Assembly (NCBI GenBank): GCA_029207755.1
Contig: JARCOQ010000005.1
Coordinates: 45,409,621-45,473,620 of the forward strand
Source: Chamaea fasciata
Taxonomy: Eukaryota > Chordata > Aves > Passeriformes > Sylviidae
DNA: 64,000 nucleotides
Direction: 5' to 3'
The translations under genes were made by a program, and so were the position numbers. A model generated the notes under the pieces. It was not told the DNA's origin. It was given only the letters and a program-made list of their open reading frames with translations, and searched no databases. Position 1 is the first letter of the stretch. Each line of letters starts with the position of its first letter. Positions 39,515 to 55,054 of this stretch are shown one piece after another.

Positions 39515-42442
39515 AAAACAAATGCTTTTATAGTAATTGACAGTTTGGTTTTGATTTTTTTTCCCCTTAAGGAAGAATGATATAATAATACAGGAAGAGT
39601 TTTCACTTAGTGAATTAAGAGACCAGTAAGCATCATGGTACAGAACACATTCTACAGTATTGATGACATATATATATATTTTTCTAACAAATAACAGACC
39701 ACACAGAAGATCTGAATGCGCTGAAGGCATTACATAGAGACACAAAACAAGACATTAAGAAAAAAAAGGCATGATAAAACTGATACTTTTGAAACATTTA
39801 ATGCCTAAGATTTATCAGTCTCTTCTGTATTCTGTATTTTTCTAGAGATTTCTGATGATAATACCGTTAATGGTATAACTACTATTCCTGAAATAACAGA
39901 GAGATAGAATACCTTGGCCACAACTAAGAAAGCAACTACTGACAGAAACAACAGCACCAAAGTTTCTTAAAGTCAGCGTGAGTAAGCTTAATAGCTCCAC
40001 TGAGGTATTTCAAAGGTGATTCCAAAGGAGCAATAAATAAACTCAATCTTGCAATAAATAATCTTAGAACTATGGTTCAAAAATTTGTTTGAATTCATTA
40101 ACATCTTCTACCTAAACTTAAAAACTTCTCTGATTCGTTTTTTTTAAAAAACTTACAAATTAATGTCTTTTCTTCCCTTCTCCAATCCTGTCATCAGTAC
40201 AGCTTCAGAGATTCCTCAGTAACAGAAAATCTCTGAACAGTAAGTCCATTACAGTATTTTCCTGCTGTATTAATTTTTACATAGCAGTCAAGATTGTCCC
40301 AGCATGGCACCAATTTGTTCTATTACAGCATTCAGACAAATGTTGCTGTGTCTGTCTGAAGTGTTCATGCTGCCATTTAATGGTCAACCAAATACGCACA
40401 CATGGATCATTTCAGTATTCACTGCCAAGGATACTAAACATGTAAGACACTATTCCTAATGCAAATGATTATTTAGCTGACAACCTGGGAAAGAAAGAAG
40501 TGTTTTAACATATGCTTTGCCAAGCAGCTTTGCAAATAGCTGTGTTGGCAACAAGGTGGTGGCAGTACGCCCTACAAGGCAGAGAGGAAAGAATGAGGCT
40601 GCTTAAGGCCATTTAGTACCTCCACAGAAGTAGAGTACTGATCATCAGTGCACATCAAATCCAAGGTAAGGCTGTCCTTACAGGGAGCACTATGATAGCA
40701 CTGTTGTGTACCAGGAAAATAGCCGGAAAAGCTGCAGTTTTGCCAAAAGTCTATTTAGCTTAGCTAAACAAAACCTGGGATCTGAAATAAAAGCAATCTA
40801 TGAACAAAATAAAGGACAACAGCAAACGCTGTTAAGGGAAGATGTTGAGAAAATAACAAATGGATAGGAAATAAAGCACAAGCGCTTTCTTCCACAGCAA
40901 CAGCTTCTGGCCACTACAATCCCCACCACAAAAACTACACACAGACTCTTCTGTCTTACTCCTGCACCAATATCCTGCTCACGAATTAAATCTCAACCGG
41001 TGACAGCCTCACAACAGGTATTTTTTCAGGGTTCAAGAAGCCAGGGAGAAGAAAACAGAGGTACAACTTTATTTAAACATACAAAACAAGTCAACTGCCA
41101 TACATGAAGCTCTCAAAACTGTCACTGTTGGCTCAAGAACAAAAACCCTACACAGAGACTCTCTGTACCACTCGATGTTCCTTTTGTTTGCCTGAGCAGA
41201 TCAGACTTCTCTGCGCGTCTTTTACACACAATCTTACATACTGCTCTTCCTCCCAGTAACTGAGGCTGTCCAGACAAAGGTTCCCAGATTCTGAAACTAA
41301 GCAGAACAATGAAATTACCACTACGTAATCTGGGCGACTCCGGTTAATCAGTTTGAGAGGCCACTCCCCTTCCAGACTGAGCAAACAGTCTAGCACATCA
41401 AAGGACGCCTACTCAAACTTCACACTACCTCCTTTCAGCATAAACAATTCTCTACCTGAAGGTATCCAAGCAAGTTTTCTGGACCTTGAACGCATGCCAG
41501 AGAAAGATTAGGAAACAACAACAAAAGGTTATATGGAACTGAGTCAGTGACAAGACTTCATCTTGACTCAGTAGAGGAGACAAACAGCAAACACTAAAAA
41601 AGAAAACTTGTGTATCTGCAAGTAAATGTCAGGCCAGTAAGAAAGCATTAGTATATAGCAAACCTTGGAAAGTAACAAGTATTACTATCAGTCAATAATA
41701 TTAAACCAGACAAAAATAATTAGGAAACACAACCTGAAAGAAATGTAGTCTTCAAGTTTATATTTAATAGAATTATAAAAAGGTAAAGTAACTGTGACTA
41801 ATGCCAGGCAAGCAACACTGATACCATGAAAAAAGCGCAGAATTTCTGTAGGATCCTCCGGCAAGCTACATTTTAAAGTCAGAGTAAGAACAGATGAATA
41901 TTTTACTGCCAAATTTCTGTAAAGAAACAGTTAAAGAATCAAACAGGATATAGAGAATACTGTTTCCAAATATATATTTGTGCTGGGCAGACACATTTGC
42001 CCTCTTTTGTTTCTCAGGCAGGAGAAAGAAGTGAAATTTTTTATTTATCTTCAAAATAATTTCTTCCAAACTATAAACAATATGATTCTTCTGCTGTTAG
42101 AGCCTAATGCTTACACAGTCTCATCCTGGCAAGGACAACCAGCAAGCCAAACCCTTGAACAGCAAACTACTTTCCATTCTGGGTGTTAACTGCGTTGCAG
42201 AGGCTGATACTGCTATGACTGTCAATGATCTGGATAAAGCTTCCAAACTCTAAGATTTGTCTCACCAACAGAAAATGTTTTATGAAAAGGTAAATTTAAA
42301 TTCCCTAAAGAGTCTTACTTCAGCATCACATAATATTATGCTCAAATAAAGATCAATACTTAAAGTAAGGGGAGAAAAATAGAACTCTGTTATTATAACG
42401 TCACCAGATGACACAACTCTCAAACTAGTCCAGTTGAGAGAG

Positions 42443-42720
42443 AATCACAGAATGGCTTGGGTTGGAAGAGACGCTCAAAGGCCATCCAGTCCACCATCCC
42501 TGCAATGAACAGAGAGATATTCAACTACACCAAGCTGCTCAGAGCCCTGACCAAACTGACTGTGCGTTTCCAGGGATGGAGCATCTACCACCTCCTAGGC
42601 AAACTGCTCCAGTGTTTAACCACTCTCAGCACAAAAGAAAATATTCCTTTTATCTAGTCTGAATCTACTTTCTTTTAGTTTAAAACCATTACTAGCTGTC
42701 CTACCACAACAGGCTCACGG
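42443..42720 (-). mobile_element. CR1 LINE fragment, 3' end
   Basis: The copy starts with 'aatcacagaatggcttgggt', the reverse complement of the CR1 3' terminus. It continues through the 3' UTR ('tttccagggatggagcatct', 'ctgctccagtgtttaacca') to about 42720, where similarity fades. It is sense with respect to CDK17 and moderately diverged. The left boundary is sharp and the right one approximate. Confidence 0.92.
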
Positions 42721-44980
42721 ACAATTTGGATGACTATCCCTCTACAATGAGAGAGATGACCAATTCCTTCCTCCCTCCCTCTATTACATTCCTTCAGCAA
42801 CTTTGTTCCCATAATTCTTTCTGGAATCTATATGCTGGGATGAAGAGACACAAAGACAATCCATGCCAAAGTGGCACTAACATTCAAAACTAATAAACCA
42901 AGTTTAAGAGCAATAGATGTTACCTTAGTATTTTTTTTAAGCTACTTGATTCTTTGTTCCTTTGGAACACCCTTGTTGGTTTTTCCCCCTGTATTCAACC
43001 CTTAGATATACAGTATTTACCCTCAATATACAAAGTCTAACTGATGTCATCTGTCATCTCATAGAGTAAAAGATCATGTTTTGACTGATATAGCAGAAGG
43101 CCTGTTTCTTTAAAAGTTTAGAACATGATACTCTTTCACCAGACTGTTTCTATGTCAAGTACTTGAGCTGATCTTGAATTACACAGCTCAACAGCCTTGA
43201 AAAACAGTATCCTTTTGCCAAAATATTCTTTAAAATAATATTACATGCATTCTAAGGGAAGCTTGTATTTGCGTTACCACCCAGGTATGCTGCCTTTCAA
43301 CATACCAAAGCATGCTGAAGAGTAACCAGAAATCTTTCCACTGCAGTTTATCCCCTTTTGGTAACTAGGATCCATAAGCTTGAAATTAAACAGTCCAAGA
43401 AGCTTCTAGTTTTCACTTGTAGTACTTGTAATTCAGATTTATAGTATTACTTTCTTTAAAATTAGTCTACATTGCTATTTAATAAAAGGGAGCCCAAGAA
43501 AAGGCCTTCAAAAGGACCAGTCATCTGTCTCATTAGTAAAGCATAAAATAATCAGGTACAGCCATACTAAAATTTAAGTTGTGCATCTTGAATACAGTTT
43601 CAGCACATCACCTGGTAAACTCATCTATTTGAAAGTAAATAAAACAAGCTGAGTGTTTTTATTATGAAAGACTAATGACACTTGCTCTTAAAGAAGGTCT
43701 CATAACTAAACCCCCCAAACCTTTAAGATTCTAGTTATGCAATTATTTCACTCTTACATTCTGATGAAATTTAGGAATAAAAATCTGCCAGACTGCTGCT
43801 GTGAAGTGAGACTTAATTTTTTTGTCTCCCTGGACTCTATAATCTTTTTAATACACTTTTGTAACAAGACTTGAGAATGAAACTTCCCATCAGCTGAACG
43901 GTAAACCAGAATGGCAGAGGCTTCCATTAGCAGAGGCACTACTACTGTTGACTGAAGTAAACTATATGTTTGCTTCACAGAGAAACAAGATATACATGCA
44001 CAGTTAGGAAATTCTATGCTTGTGTTTGGTAACAGTAAGCAAACCTTGCTAGTTACAAAGAAATAGTAATTTTTAGGAAGGCCAAGTCATAGCAACCATG
44101 CAGTAGGGAAATGAAAAACTGAATTTTCTGTCTACTGAACTGTGCATGCTTCCTTCTGTAGAATTGTTGACATGCACTCACCTTTCTGCTATTTCTGATT
44201 TTAATCATATGAAATAAACTGTTTGATTGCAGTCCAACCAATATGCCATCTAAAGGTATATTGTATATTCATACAGCAAAATGAACTCATCTTTTTCTTC
44301 CCAACATGGTTCATGTTATATAGGTACTCTCTCTAACAGTAATCCTCTCGGCATTACCATTTCCTGCATCAGAATGAATCACTGGAACAAGCCAAACCCT
44401 TTGACCAAACTGACTTGAATTGAGCACAAATCTGAGGTTCTATTCCCAGATCTTGTTATTTTAAAATTATTACATTTTGAAATTTCAGTTAAAAAATACT
44501 ACAGTTGGATATCAGTTGTCTGGATTAATCTCATGGACTCTTTAAAAAAATTATCATTATTATTGCAATTTCAAACAACTGGGACAATCTCAGTGCTCTA
44601 AATTTATTGGGATATTTGTATCTTTTATTCCACACCACTGCTGAAACTTACAACGTTTCTACAAGGTCCATCTCCGAACCCAGTATTTCCCTAGCACAGG
44701 GCATAAGGAACAATTCTTTAAGGGATTCTTACCAGGGTATTTAGACAAGCTTTAGATAGAAACTGGGGGACTCCTAGCTCTTCAAAACGATTGATATTGT
44801 CTCTGCAGTTCAGATTCTTTTTTCACTATGCGGTTATGGTGACTACAGATTGTAAGACATCAACTTTTCGTTTTTTTTTAATTCATTTGGAAATAAAATT
44901 CACCACAGAACTAAAACAATGTCACAATACAGTAAGACAATGAATGTTTACAAAATCCTTTCAGAAATTCTGAGTTGTTT

Positions 44981-45646
44981 TGAGAGCAGCCATGAGGAGA
45001 AGGACTTGGGTGCGTGTGTGATTTAGAGGCTCAATGAGTTTTGTCAGCGTGCACTTGCAACCCAGAAAGCCAACTGTACCCTGAGAAGTATCCAAGGCAG
45101 TGGCCAGCAAGGCAAGGCAAAGGGATTTTTCCCTTTTGCTCTGGTGAGACCTCACCTGGAGTGCTGCGTCCAGCTCTGAGGCCCCTATCACAAGGAAGAT
45201 GTGGACCTATTGGAAGAAGTCCAGTGGAGAGTCACCAAGATCACCAGGGGGCTGGACACCTCTCCTACAAGGAAAGGCTGAGAGAAGAGAAGGCTGGGGA
45301 GAGGCCTTTTAGCACCTTCCAGTACCTAAAAGGGGCCTATAAGAGCTGGAGAGGGACTTTTAACAGTGGCATGTATTCACAGGAGAAGGGTGAATGGCCT
45401 TATAGCTGAAGGAGGGTAGATTTAGACTAAACTGTCCTAAGAAATTCTTTACTGTAAGGGTGATGAGGCACTGGAACTGGTTGTCCAGAGAACTTGCGGA
45501 CCACCTTTGGAAGTGCTCAAGGCCAGGCAGGATGAGGCCTTGAGCAATCTAGTGTAGTACAAGATGCTCCTGCCCATGGCAGATGGGTTGGAACTAGATG
45601 ATCCTTAAGGTCCCTTCCAACCCAAACCATTCTATGATCCTACAGA
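44981..45646 (+). mobile_element. CR1 LINE copy, end of ORF2 and 3' UTR
   Basis: This is the longest CR1 here. It begins 'gagcagccatgaggagaagg', then runs through the last part of the reverse-transcriptase ORF ('ctggtgagacctcacctgga', 'gctgagagaagagaaggct') and the 3' UTR ('ttctttactgtaagggtgat', 'ggtcccttccaacccaaacc'), ending at 'attctatgatcct'. The ORF2 remnant is interrupted, so the 122-codon open frame at 45041-45409 is a frame-shifted by-product and not a gene. It is antisense to CDK17. Confidence 0.95.
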
Positions 45647-48600
45647 ATCAAGAGAGCTTTTGATCTTCACAACTTAGCTATCCCTACTGTTGGAAGCAAG
45701 GTCCAAAATGAAGCTATTTATCATGAATAAAGATAAAATAGGCATAAATTGTTATGTGGTTATGAAGTATTTGTCTCCTGAATTCATTAGCTATAGCTTT
45801 ATTAAGAAAAGAGCAGTAGGAGAAACTTGATGATGGCAGTGCACGTGGCAGGCATGAAGTTCCTTCTGTCTGATTAATTGAAGTAGAAGCATAATCACCT
45901 TTGTTATTCAAAACATGCTCAAGTTGATCAAAGTGAAGATGGTTCCCAAGAAACAAGACCAGATCTGCTAAATTAAACAGGGCTTGTGCAAAAAAAAAAA
46001 AACTAAAATTAATTCCCTGAGAAATAACAAGTAAAAGTATATATTATCTTAGTACACTGTTACTGAAACCAACCAAACAAAAGAAACTGAGCAAAATCTC
46101 AAACAAAAATCTTTGAAGGTGGCAAGCAACCAAGTAAACATAAAAGAACTGCAAAGATTATAATGATCTAAATACAATCCTAACCTTATTGTGATGTTCA
46201 CTTTAACAGATCAACCTGTACTTTGCTGTCCACATTATAATTTTTCTAAAAGCTCCTTGAATTGTCTTTTCAGCTTATCAGTCTTCAATTTCTTTATAGC
46301 ATATAAGCTACTGAAGAGAAATTATGTCCTATCACTATGCAGTCTTAGGGAAAAGAAAAAAGAATCACCTATTTTCATTTTGAGTATCATACCAATATTA
46401 AAACATTTACTAAAAAAGACTGGGAAGCAGTACATACAAATTTGTTCTTGATAGGAATGTTACCCTGGAATCCGCAATTTTAAAAACTGCAATAGAAGTT
46501 GAACTGCAAGTTCTAAAGCTAAACATATATTGATGCTTCCATGATAAAGCAGCTGGAGAATGAAGTTTGAGCAAAGAACTACAACGGGCAATGAATGACA
46601 GACAGATGCAAACTGAAATGACAAATGAGGGGAAACTGAAGTAGAGAGAAGACTGACAAGGTATTGAAAACAGTGAGATAAAGGACTAGAGTAAGCTGTG
46701 TGGAACAAGTTCTCTCACCAATAAAGAGGGAAAACGACAGGTTTGATCTACATTTCAAGACAGTGAAGTGGGTATTAGGCTGCCTAATTACTAGATCAAA
46801 AGCCCACACATTCACATGATGCATAGCACCAGAGTTTTCCAGCTTTTCTGTATGAATTTGTTCAAAACACTGGAAGTGTAACTCTGTTTCAAACCTACAC
46901 AGAACAGAGGATCAACTGTGCTACCACAGCCACCACAAAGCAGAAAAGCAGCATTGTTGCCTGTTCTGATCAAGTCAACAGAAGAGTTATTATTTGCTTA
47001 CACTTGATCTGGATCAAGTTTGCACCGATGGGTGATCCTGCAGGGAGAGTAATGAACAAATCCGCTATTGCTGGAGGTGCAGCTGTGAGCTGAGGTACAG
47101 GAGCCCACAAAGAGAGAGCTGTATTGACAGCTTTCCAGAGTAAAAAAAGCAACCACAAAACACTATGGCTCCCTAAGCAGCCTTATTTCACACATCAAAG
47201 AAACAAGGATTTGCAAGAAGTCCACTTACAGGTTACCATTTGTATTTTATTTTAAAAAATCTTTTCCACCACTGAGTAAAATTTTTCTTCTTTTTTATTT
47301 CTATTGTTGTCTTAATTACTCTCCTACTGAAGACATTTAAACTCTCATCAACTTCCCTAAGAACTATTAGACCAACCTAACATGCCTCAGACTAAAAGCC
47401 TTGCTTTAAATTTCATTTGCGAATGGAGTTTTTCAAAAGTTTCCATCAGCTCATGAAATTTTATAGTAAAATATGAAATTTTCTGTTTTCCAAATCTTCA
47501 CTTTCCCATTTCTCAAGTGTTTTCAAGAAAAAAAAAAAAGTTCAAGAACCACTTTAAAGCTGAAGAACCAAGACTATCTTGAAACTAAGCCTCTGTCCTG
47601 CATAGGAACAAGAATTGTTCAGTTAAGCTACCATTCTCCTCTTTACACAGTGTCATGGTGTTTTGCTTTTTATTCACCTTTACAAAATTAGTCAGATCTC
47701 TATGAAGTGTCTAGCCTCAAGGGGTTGTTCCTTCAGAAATCACTCATAAGAAGGAGACAAAAGACTAAAGGACAAAGTGTGGGCTAGTTCGCAGTTGTGA
47801 AGTCTTCTTATAAAAGTAATGCAAGAAAGCATAAAGTGATAATGTATCTTCAACCTATTGAACAATGTGTTAATGATTTGCCTCATCTAATTTGTGAACC
47901 CTTAAGTGCCTATGTCAGGTTTTAATCTTTAAAAGGGAATGGCACACAAGATCTCCAGTACTTCAAAGATTTCTGGTTTCCTTTACTGTGCACAGGAAGC
48001 CTTAAGTCAATGCAGTGTTACTATATTCTAAAAATCATTTGAACATTTAGTCAAAGGAATGATGACTACTGATACCACAGAAATAGATCTCATTCCTCAG
48101 AGACACAAATATATTATGCAAACTCCAGTTTGGTAGGCTCTTCATTTATTCCATCCTCAAAAATGCTGGAAAGCCCAAAAGTGTGATGAAACAAGAAGTC
48201 AGGCCATAAGAAACTGAAGTAAAGAAAAAAGTCTAAAAAGATTTATCAAAAGTCTTCAAAACCCAAAAAGGAATTTTGTTTTATTCAGAAATAAGGTAAT
48301 ATTCAGAAGATTTTTTTTTAACAGAATGGTAACTCATCCCCTGCAGGTAAACCAACAACAATTTCTTTCCTTTTCAGAAAAAGCAAAAGACAGCTGTGAT
48401 TTATGAGGATGCCGGCACAAAACCAAATGCCAGCTCTTCCAGAGAGTAAGTAAGAGACACAAGAGTATGCAAACCTCTTAATTAGGTTTAAGGTAAAATT
48501 TTCAATGTGTACTGCAAATAAATTTACTTGTTTTGGTAAATCAGATTTATTTTAAAGCAAAGGCATAGCACTTGAAAGTTATTCAGTTTTAATACCATGC

Positions 48601-50030
48601 ATTTTTTTGCTCTTAAACTGGTTGCTCTAAAAAATTAATTCTTCTAGTCTGTTTTTAAAACTAAGACTTCCTTGCTTGTAAAATTAAAGTACTCCTTTAA
48701 ACTATGAAGTAGATCACTAGCCAGCCATTATTCTGCCATCTGTGTCCATCCTTTACCTTAGATGGCCAACTTAAATTTCATGCAGTAGAAACTATTCAAA
48801 GTAAAAATACTGAAGCGTACTGAAGCGTGTTATTATTTCTAATAGCCTTGTATGCTGCAAAATAGTTCCTTAAATCTGAAATAACAAAAAAGAGAAGTTA
48901 AGAGAAATATATGACTCAGCCAATTTGACAGGAACATTTGATATTTTACATAATTTCAGCATTGTCACAATACATATTTATATCTGGTTTTGAAGCAACT
49001 ACAGCTAAAAATTCTGATACAATAAGCTACTAACCTGCAAGGAATATTTGTTTGAATCCATAAAATATGATATACATATGAATACATTAACAGTTGTACA
49101 ATAGCACACTGCTTAAGGATACATATTAATACTGGAACTGATTTCTTGGAAGCAAGATTGATTCTTCTTCACTATGAAAAGTAATACACTACAGCAAAAG
49201 GGCTGTACAGCCATCACTGATGATTTTTCTATTTATTTTCTCCATGCTTCACATTTTATAAAACTATTTTAATTTCAGCAAAGGAACAACATGATTACTT
49301 GGAAAGAAATGCATTATTCCTGAAGGTAAAGTTACTTGAAACATTTGCAGTATTTGATCATAATATGTAAGAGCATGTATGGCTAAACAATAGATGGAAA
49401 AAATATATAGCAGTATAGACACATTAACCAACTACTTTATCCCTGGATGTGGACAGTCTCACCATTTTGCCACAAATGGACAAATTTAAAAATACTAATA
49501 TGAAAAAAATTGTAACTTCACTGGACTTGCATGCCCACTGTCGAAAAGTATGCCATCAAAAACAGTACCTCTGGAAAGAAAATAATGTAAACAATGTATT
49601 TATAAACTAATCTTCAGAGAAGGATTTGCTCTAGATAAATGTATCTATCAATCCTCAGTTCCCTGTCGGGATCATTTAAATCATCCGGTAGACAAATTGG
49701 GATTCAATGCTAGGACGAAAGTCTTCAAGGAACTGCAACATGAAATATGTTCAGAACAGCCATGGATCAAAATCAAACGAAAAACAGTATAAAGTGTTCA
49801 GTAACTCAACACTACAAAAACATACTCATTTTTCCTGACAATTTTCAGGATTGCTTACCTAGCTACAAATTCAGCTAGTACCCTGACATCAAAGCATAAA
49901 ATATGAATGTACTTTTAGAATCCATTCTTCCAACTTTTCCCACATTATCTAATCTATGATTATTTTATCTTTTTTAATAGCATCAACAAATATTAAAGCC
50001 ATATTTATAATTACAGAACAGGGCATTTTA

Positions 50031-50645
50031 CGAATCCTGGAATGGTTTGGGTTGGAAGAGACCTTAAAAATAATCAAGTTCCAACTTCTCTGCCATAAGA
50101 AGGGATACCTTTCACTCGACCAGGCCTCTCAAAGCCTCATCAAGCCTGACCTTGAACGCTTCTAGGAATGGGACATTCATAGCTGCTCTGAGCAACCTGT
50201 TCCAGTACCTCACCATCCTCACAGTAAAGAATTTAATCCCAATATCTCATCTAAAACTTATCTCAATTTAAATCCATTCCCCCTTGACCTGTCACTACAT
50301 GCCCTTGGAAACATCTCTCCGTCTTTCTTGTCTCCCTTCGGGTTACTGGAAGGCTGCAATCAGGTTGTCTGAGAACCTCTTTTTGAGGCTGAACATTCTC
50401 TCAGCCTTTCCTCACAGGAGAGGTGCTCCATCCCTTTGATGACCTCGGTGTCCCTCCTCTGGACTCTCTCCAACAGCTCCATGTCCTTCCTGTGCTGGGG
50501 ATCCCAGAGCTGGATGTAGCACTGCAAGTGGGGTCTCACCAGAGCAGAGCAGAGCAGAGGCAGAATCCCCTTCCTTGTCCTGCAGACCACACAGCTTTGG
50601 ATGCAGCTCAGGACACAGCTGAAGTTCGCATTTTGCTACTATAAC
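50031..50645 (-). mobile_element. CR1 LINE copy, end of ORF2 and 3' UTR
   Basis: The 3' terminus at about 50031 ('aatggtttgggttggaagag') is followed by 3' UTR and then ORF2 remnant in reverse ('ctctccaacagctccatgtc', 'gtggggtctcaccagagcag'). Similarity ends near 50645. Several overlapping open frames on both strands (50360-50666) are shadows of this element. The internal 3' UTR wording differs from the copy at 44981, suggesting a different CR1 subfamily. It is sense relative to CDK17. Confidence 0.95.
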
Positions 50646-53600
50646 AGCAGCAGAAAGTAAGCGCATCTTACAGGTGCTCCTAGTCTGATCTGGACTCCGT
50701 GATGACGGACACCACTCAGAAAAGAATTTTCAGAATCCTGAGTATGCCTCAGAAGTGGCAAAGTTTTTTTGTGTGTTCATTGTTTCCTCTCCTTATTTTA
50801 ATAAAAGCATCAAAAAAAGAAATTGTGAAAGCTCTTAAAAATTGCATGCAAGTTGAATCTGACTGTGAAGTAAAAACTACAACAAAAAAAAACAGTGAAT
50901 AGCCCTCTAATATTTCAAGTAAAATGAGAAAGAACACTGACAATGGATTTAGCCTCTCCGCCCTCCATGATCTCTACAGAAAAATTCTCATGCTTAAGAC
51001 AGTCTTCTTTTTTAACTGCATGTGTTTACAAGCCCATGAGGGCCTTTACAAAATCTACACGACTAAGCCAGCATCATTTAAAAATACCCTCCTTATGTAA
51101 GAGTACTTTAATATGCATTTCTGCTGTTTAGCTTGCTCTTCCTTGTGTGTGTCAAAGCTTATTTCTGATTGCACTATATAGGCAAGGGATTAAGTTCTCC
51201 TGAACTGCTTAATATAAAGAAAAAGATGTAGTCAAATAAGCAAAGCAACAATGAAGATTTGAATTAAAAAGAATAAAATGCTAATCTGTAAGAGGCTGTT
51301 ACTGAAAGCATCAGAAATTAACTATTCTCTCTCTAATGCTTGTCTTGACAAATATTTTTAGCGTTTTTCCCCCTTTTAGCTTTGATTTTAAAAATTCCTA
51401 CTTTCATGCTAGCCTAGCTTGTTTAAACATCAGCTATAAATTATTATTAGAAATAAAAGTAACCAAAATATCATAACTACAAATGAAAAATTGCCAAAAA
51501 ATGGGAAGAATTTCACAGATCTATTTTTAGCGTTCAGAGATGCTGAGCAAATTACGTAGGAAATCTTACCCTTTTCGGGATACATAGGAAACACGTAAGA
51601 AACCATATCATTTTTCTGAAGTTCCCAAACTTGAGTCAAGTAAGTTATTGTAAAGAAGAGCTGAAGAAATTAACAGGGATCATAGCAAGGATATGCAAAA
51701 TTAAATTATTTTGAAAAATGAAGATCACATTTGATTTAGTTTTTCCAGTGAAAATCTATAACTTGCAAATCTAACAAATTGTAACTTAGCAAATCTGAAA
51801 TATCAAATCAATTTATCAACCACCAAGATAAATCAGCCCAAGTACTGATTCCCAAAAACCAATAATTATAATATAGACTGGAAAATCACCAGCAATGTGT
51901 TAATATTTCACCTTAACCTTAAAAATATGAGTTTTCTGAATCTAAATAAATACCAAAAAAAAAAAAAATTACAAAAAGAGTACTTTTTCTTCCCTCACTA
52001 TTTTTGGTATTATTTGTCTTTTCTATAAAAACTTACATCTACATCTTGCCAGCAGACTGCCAATATGAAAGTCAACTAAAGCTAAAAGTCATTACGCTTG
52101 CGGACACTGTTGTCTAGAGGAAAACAAAATAACCAAGCTGACAAATAAATAACGAAGAAAAACACAAAAGGGACTTCCTGAAAACCAATTACCTGGCTTT
52201 CCAGATTGGGCGTGGAGGGGGGGTGGCAAGGAAAGAAAAAGGCTTAGTTTACAGGCAAGAAATTGTAAGCAGTTTTCTTATTCAGTAGAATAAAGTGTCA
52301 GCAATGCTACGCTACCAGGTTTCTAACATAACTCTTAGCAATGATTCAAATGGCAATCACGACCACTTAAGCTCATAATAAGGATGTTTTAAGCTGTCTA
52401 CTCCCACAAGAAAAAAACCCCTAGCATAACAACAATGGATAGAAAGGTGTTTCAAAAGGATTGTCAAATATTACTCCCCATGTAACATTTTGATACTGCA
52501 TATTTCAGGACTGACAGTGGAATACTTTCATTTTAGACTTGAAAAGTTGTAATATGATAGCAGGTGATGACAACCCAACCAAATACACAGTTTTCAAACA
52601 AGCTCTTGCTTTGCACAGCCTCAGCAAACATCTCAATTTCAGCATGACATGGACTATTTTTATTGTGTATTTAGACTGTATTTCAAATGGTAGAACAAAT
52701 TGTTGGGGTGAGGGGGGAATAAACATTCATTGATCACTTGCTGTCACAGATCATGAAACAGATTAATTGTTGAAAAAAACCCCATTGACTACAGTCTCCA
52801 AATGTTGAAGTTAAATGAAACATTGAAAAGCGAAAGTTTTTTAACTTGCAGGGAATAAAAACTTCAAGTCATGGAGGGAGACTGGTAAGACTTCATAGAA
52901 AATTTTGTAACATTTTCTGCAACCACTTCCATGGAAAGGCTTCTGCCAGTAGCAATGTGCATACCAAACACTCTATAGCCAGCTCAGGTATCACTGCTGC
53001 AGTACTGCAGTATATAGAAGGTAATGAAAAAGATGCACAATCCACCACAAACTATCTCCCCTCATACTTGTGTTTAAATTGTTGCCACCTATACTGACTG
53101 CCCTTACAATAATGCTGAGGCACAAACAGGATTATAAATTTTCACAGTTTAGGATTTTAGTGAGTTTTACGTGCCTTATCCTCTTGCAATGAAGCAACCA
53201 AGGTATCAGGTGCTTCAGAACTGCAGGTAGTTTTCCACTCTGCCTTAACCAAACGTGTAACATCAATACATGCAAGTACCCTCTGCCTGGCAACACAGGT
53301 GTTGCCTGGCCCCCTGAAGATACCACTATCCAGCAAAGAGTAATTTTCTCACCTAAAGAAGGAGCTGCTGTCTTAGAGAATCAGTGATTAATCTGGCCTA
53401 TTTCTTCTCACATTTGTTTTGATTTTAGCTTCTATCTCTTTCTAATTTTCTCTTTTTTTCCTGTGTGTAGGAGGAAATCCTATACTCTGCTCACAAAAGA
53501 GATAGTAGGATACAGCCATTACTCACGAGCTAACAATACAAGCTTATCTTTATAAAGCAAGAATTTGAGAGCACCTCACTAAGGAGAAATATACACACTT

Positions 53601-55054
53601 TGCTTTAGTGGCAGTAGAGATGAAAACACATTTTGGACTCCCCATGAGCTGTAACTACATTGTCAAGGATGTCTCTGCCATCATACATCTCGCATGCAGG
53701 AAATCTGGATAAGAAAGCACAAATGCTGTACATGTATTCAGAGCATGCTTCCTAGACTCATCCCAATTAGTTCCTTCCCTTCTGTTTCCTATCACTTGAA
53801 TAAAAACATTGGGAAAGATCCAAATAATGACATTTTGACAGCATAAAAGCAAAGACAGGCAAACATTACCAGAGCAAATCCGAAACAAACCAAGCGTAGA
53901 GGGAGCTCTTTTCCCAACACCTAATTCCCCATTATATGCTTCCATGAACTTTAATCAGGTCCTTATAACAAAGACAGTATGATTCCCACATACAACATAA
54001 ATTCTGTAGGTACACATCAATTACCTTCCCAAGAATTAATCTGTACCTGTAACAAGCTTGAAGAACTTCAATAAGTATGAGAGGCTAGGAAAAAAAAATA
54101 CTGAACCTTCAAATGTAACTACATGCAGCTTGCAGATCTCAGACACATGCAGAGGACAGCACTCACGCAGATACATTTATACTGCAGCTGACAAAGCTAT
54201 GCTTCAAGAGCAACTTCCCCCTTCAACAAGAAACAATTAACAAAATGGCATAGTTAACTTCTGAAGTAAAGTAACTAAACATACAACTGCCTGATAACCT
54301 CCTAGAAAAAAAACTTTAAGATTTGGATTAAAACCAGCTACTTGTCTCAAATTAAACATCAGAGGAAAATAAATGGCAGATTTCACATGCTGAATGTCAG
54401 TGACACACGGAGTAAGGATGCCCTAGGGGTAAGACTGACTGATCTATAAGAGCTGCCCTTTCCCCCACATCCACCTTCCACACTTCATTATCACTCTAAC
54501 ATGACTTCAAAATAAAAACCTCTATAATTCCATCAAAGAATCTCCCCTCTACAGGGTTAACACAATTACCACTGATTTGTTTTTGAAATATATATTTATC
54601 ATCAAATTTGCATTTTAAATATTCAAATCTGATTTACAAAGTAAAGTTGGGAGCAACTCTTTTTAAGCCTATTCTTGCTACACCATACTGTCTGCATGCT
54701 GTGGAAATCTATTGCAAGAGGGTTACACAAGCCAGGTATCCTGCTTCTTCCCATACTACACTAGCTCTAGCTTACTATTAAAATATGGCAGAGTCTTAAA
54801 CAAGTCCAAAAGTCAAGCAGAAAATACTTCTAGTGGATTAGAAATTCCAATATAAAGAAAATGACCCTTATTAAAGGCTCATGAGAACCCCAGCAAGATG
54901 ATGTAAAATATCAAAATGCAGTAGTAAACTTTCATTTGGTAGAAGACGTTTGAGATAAAAACCCTAATCCAAAGATTAATGAACTAAGCTACACACGCAG
55001 CATCCTGCTGCAGTTAGTATATGCAGAGACCAAGAAAATTTTCTAAGCCAAACC

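Noticed and set aside
45041..45409. 122-codon open frame
   Set aside because: It lies wholly inside a CR1 copy and is in the wrong frame for its reverse transcriptase.
50360..50666. Three overlapping open frames on both strands
   Set aside because: All are shadows of the CR1 copy at 50031-50645.
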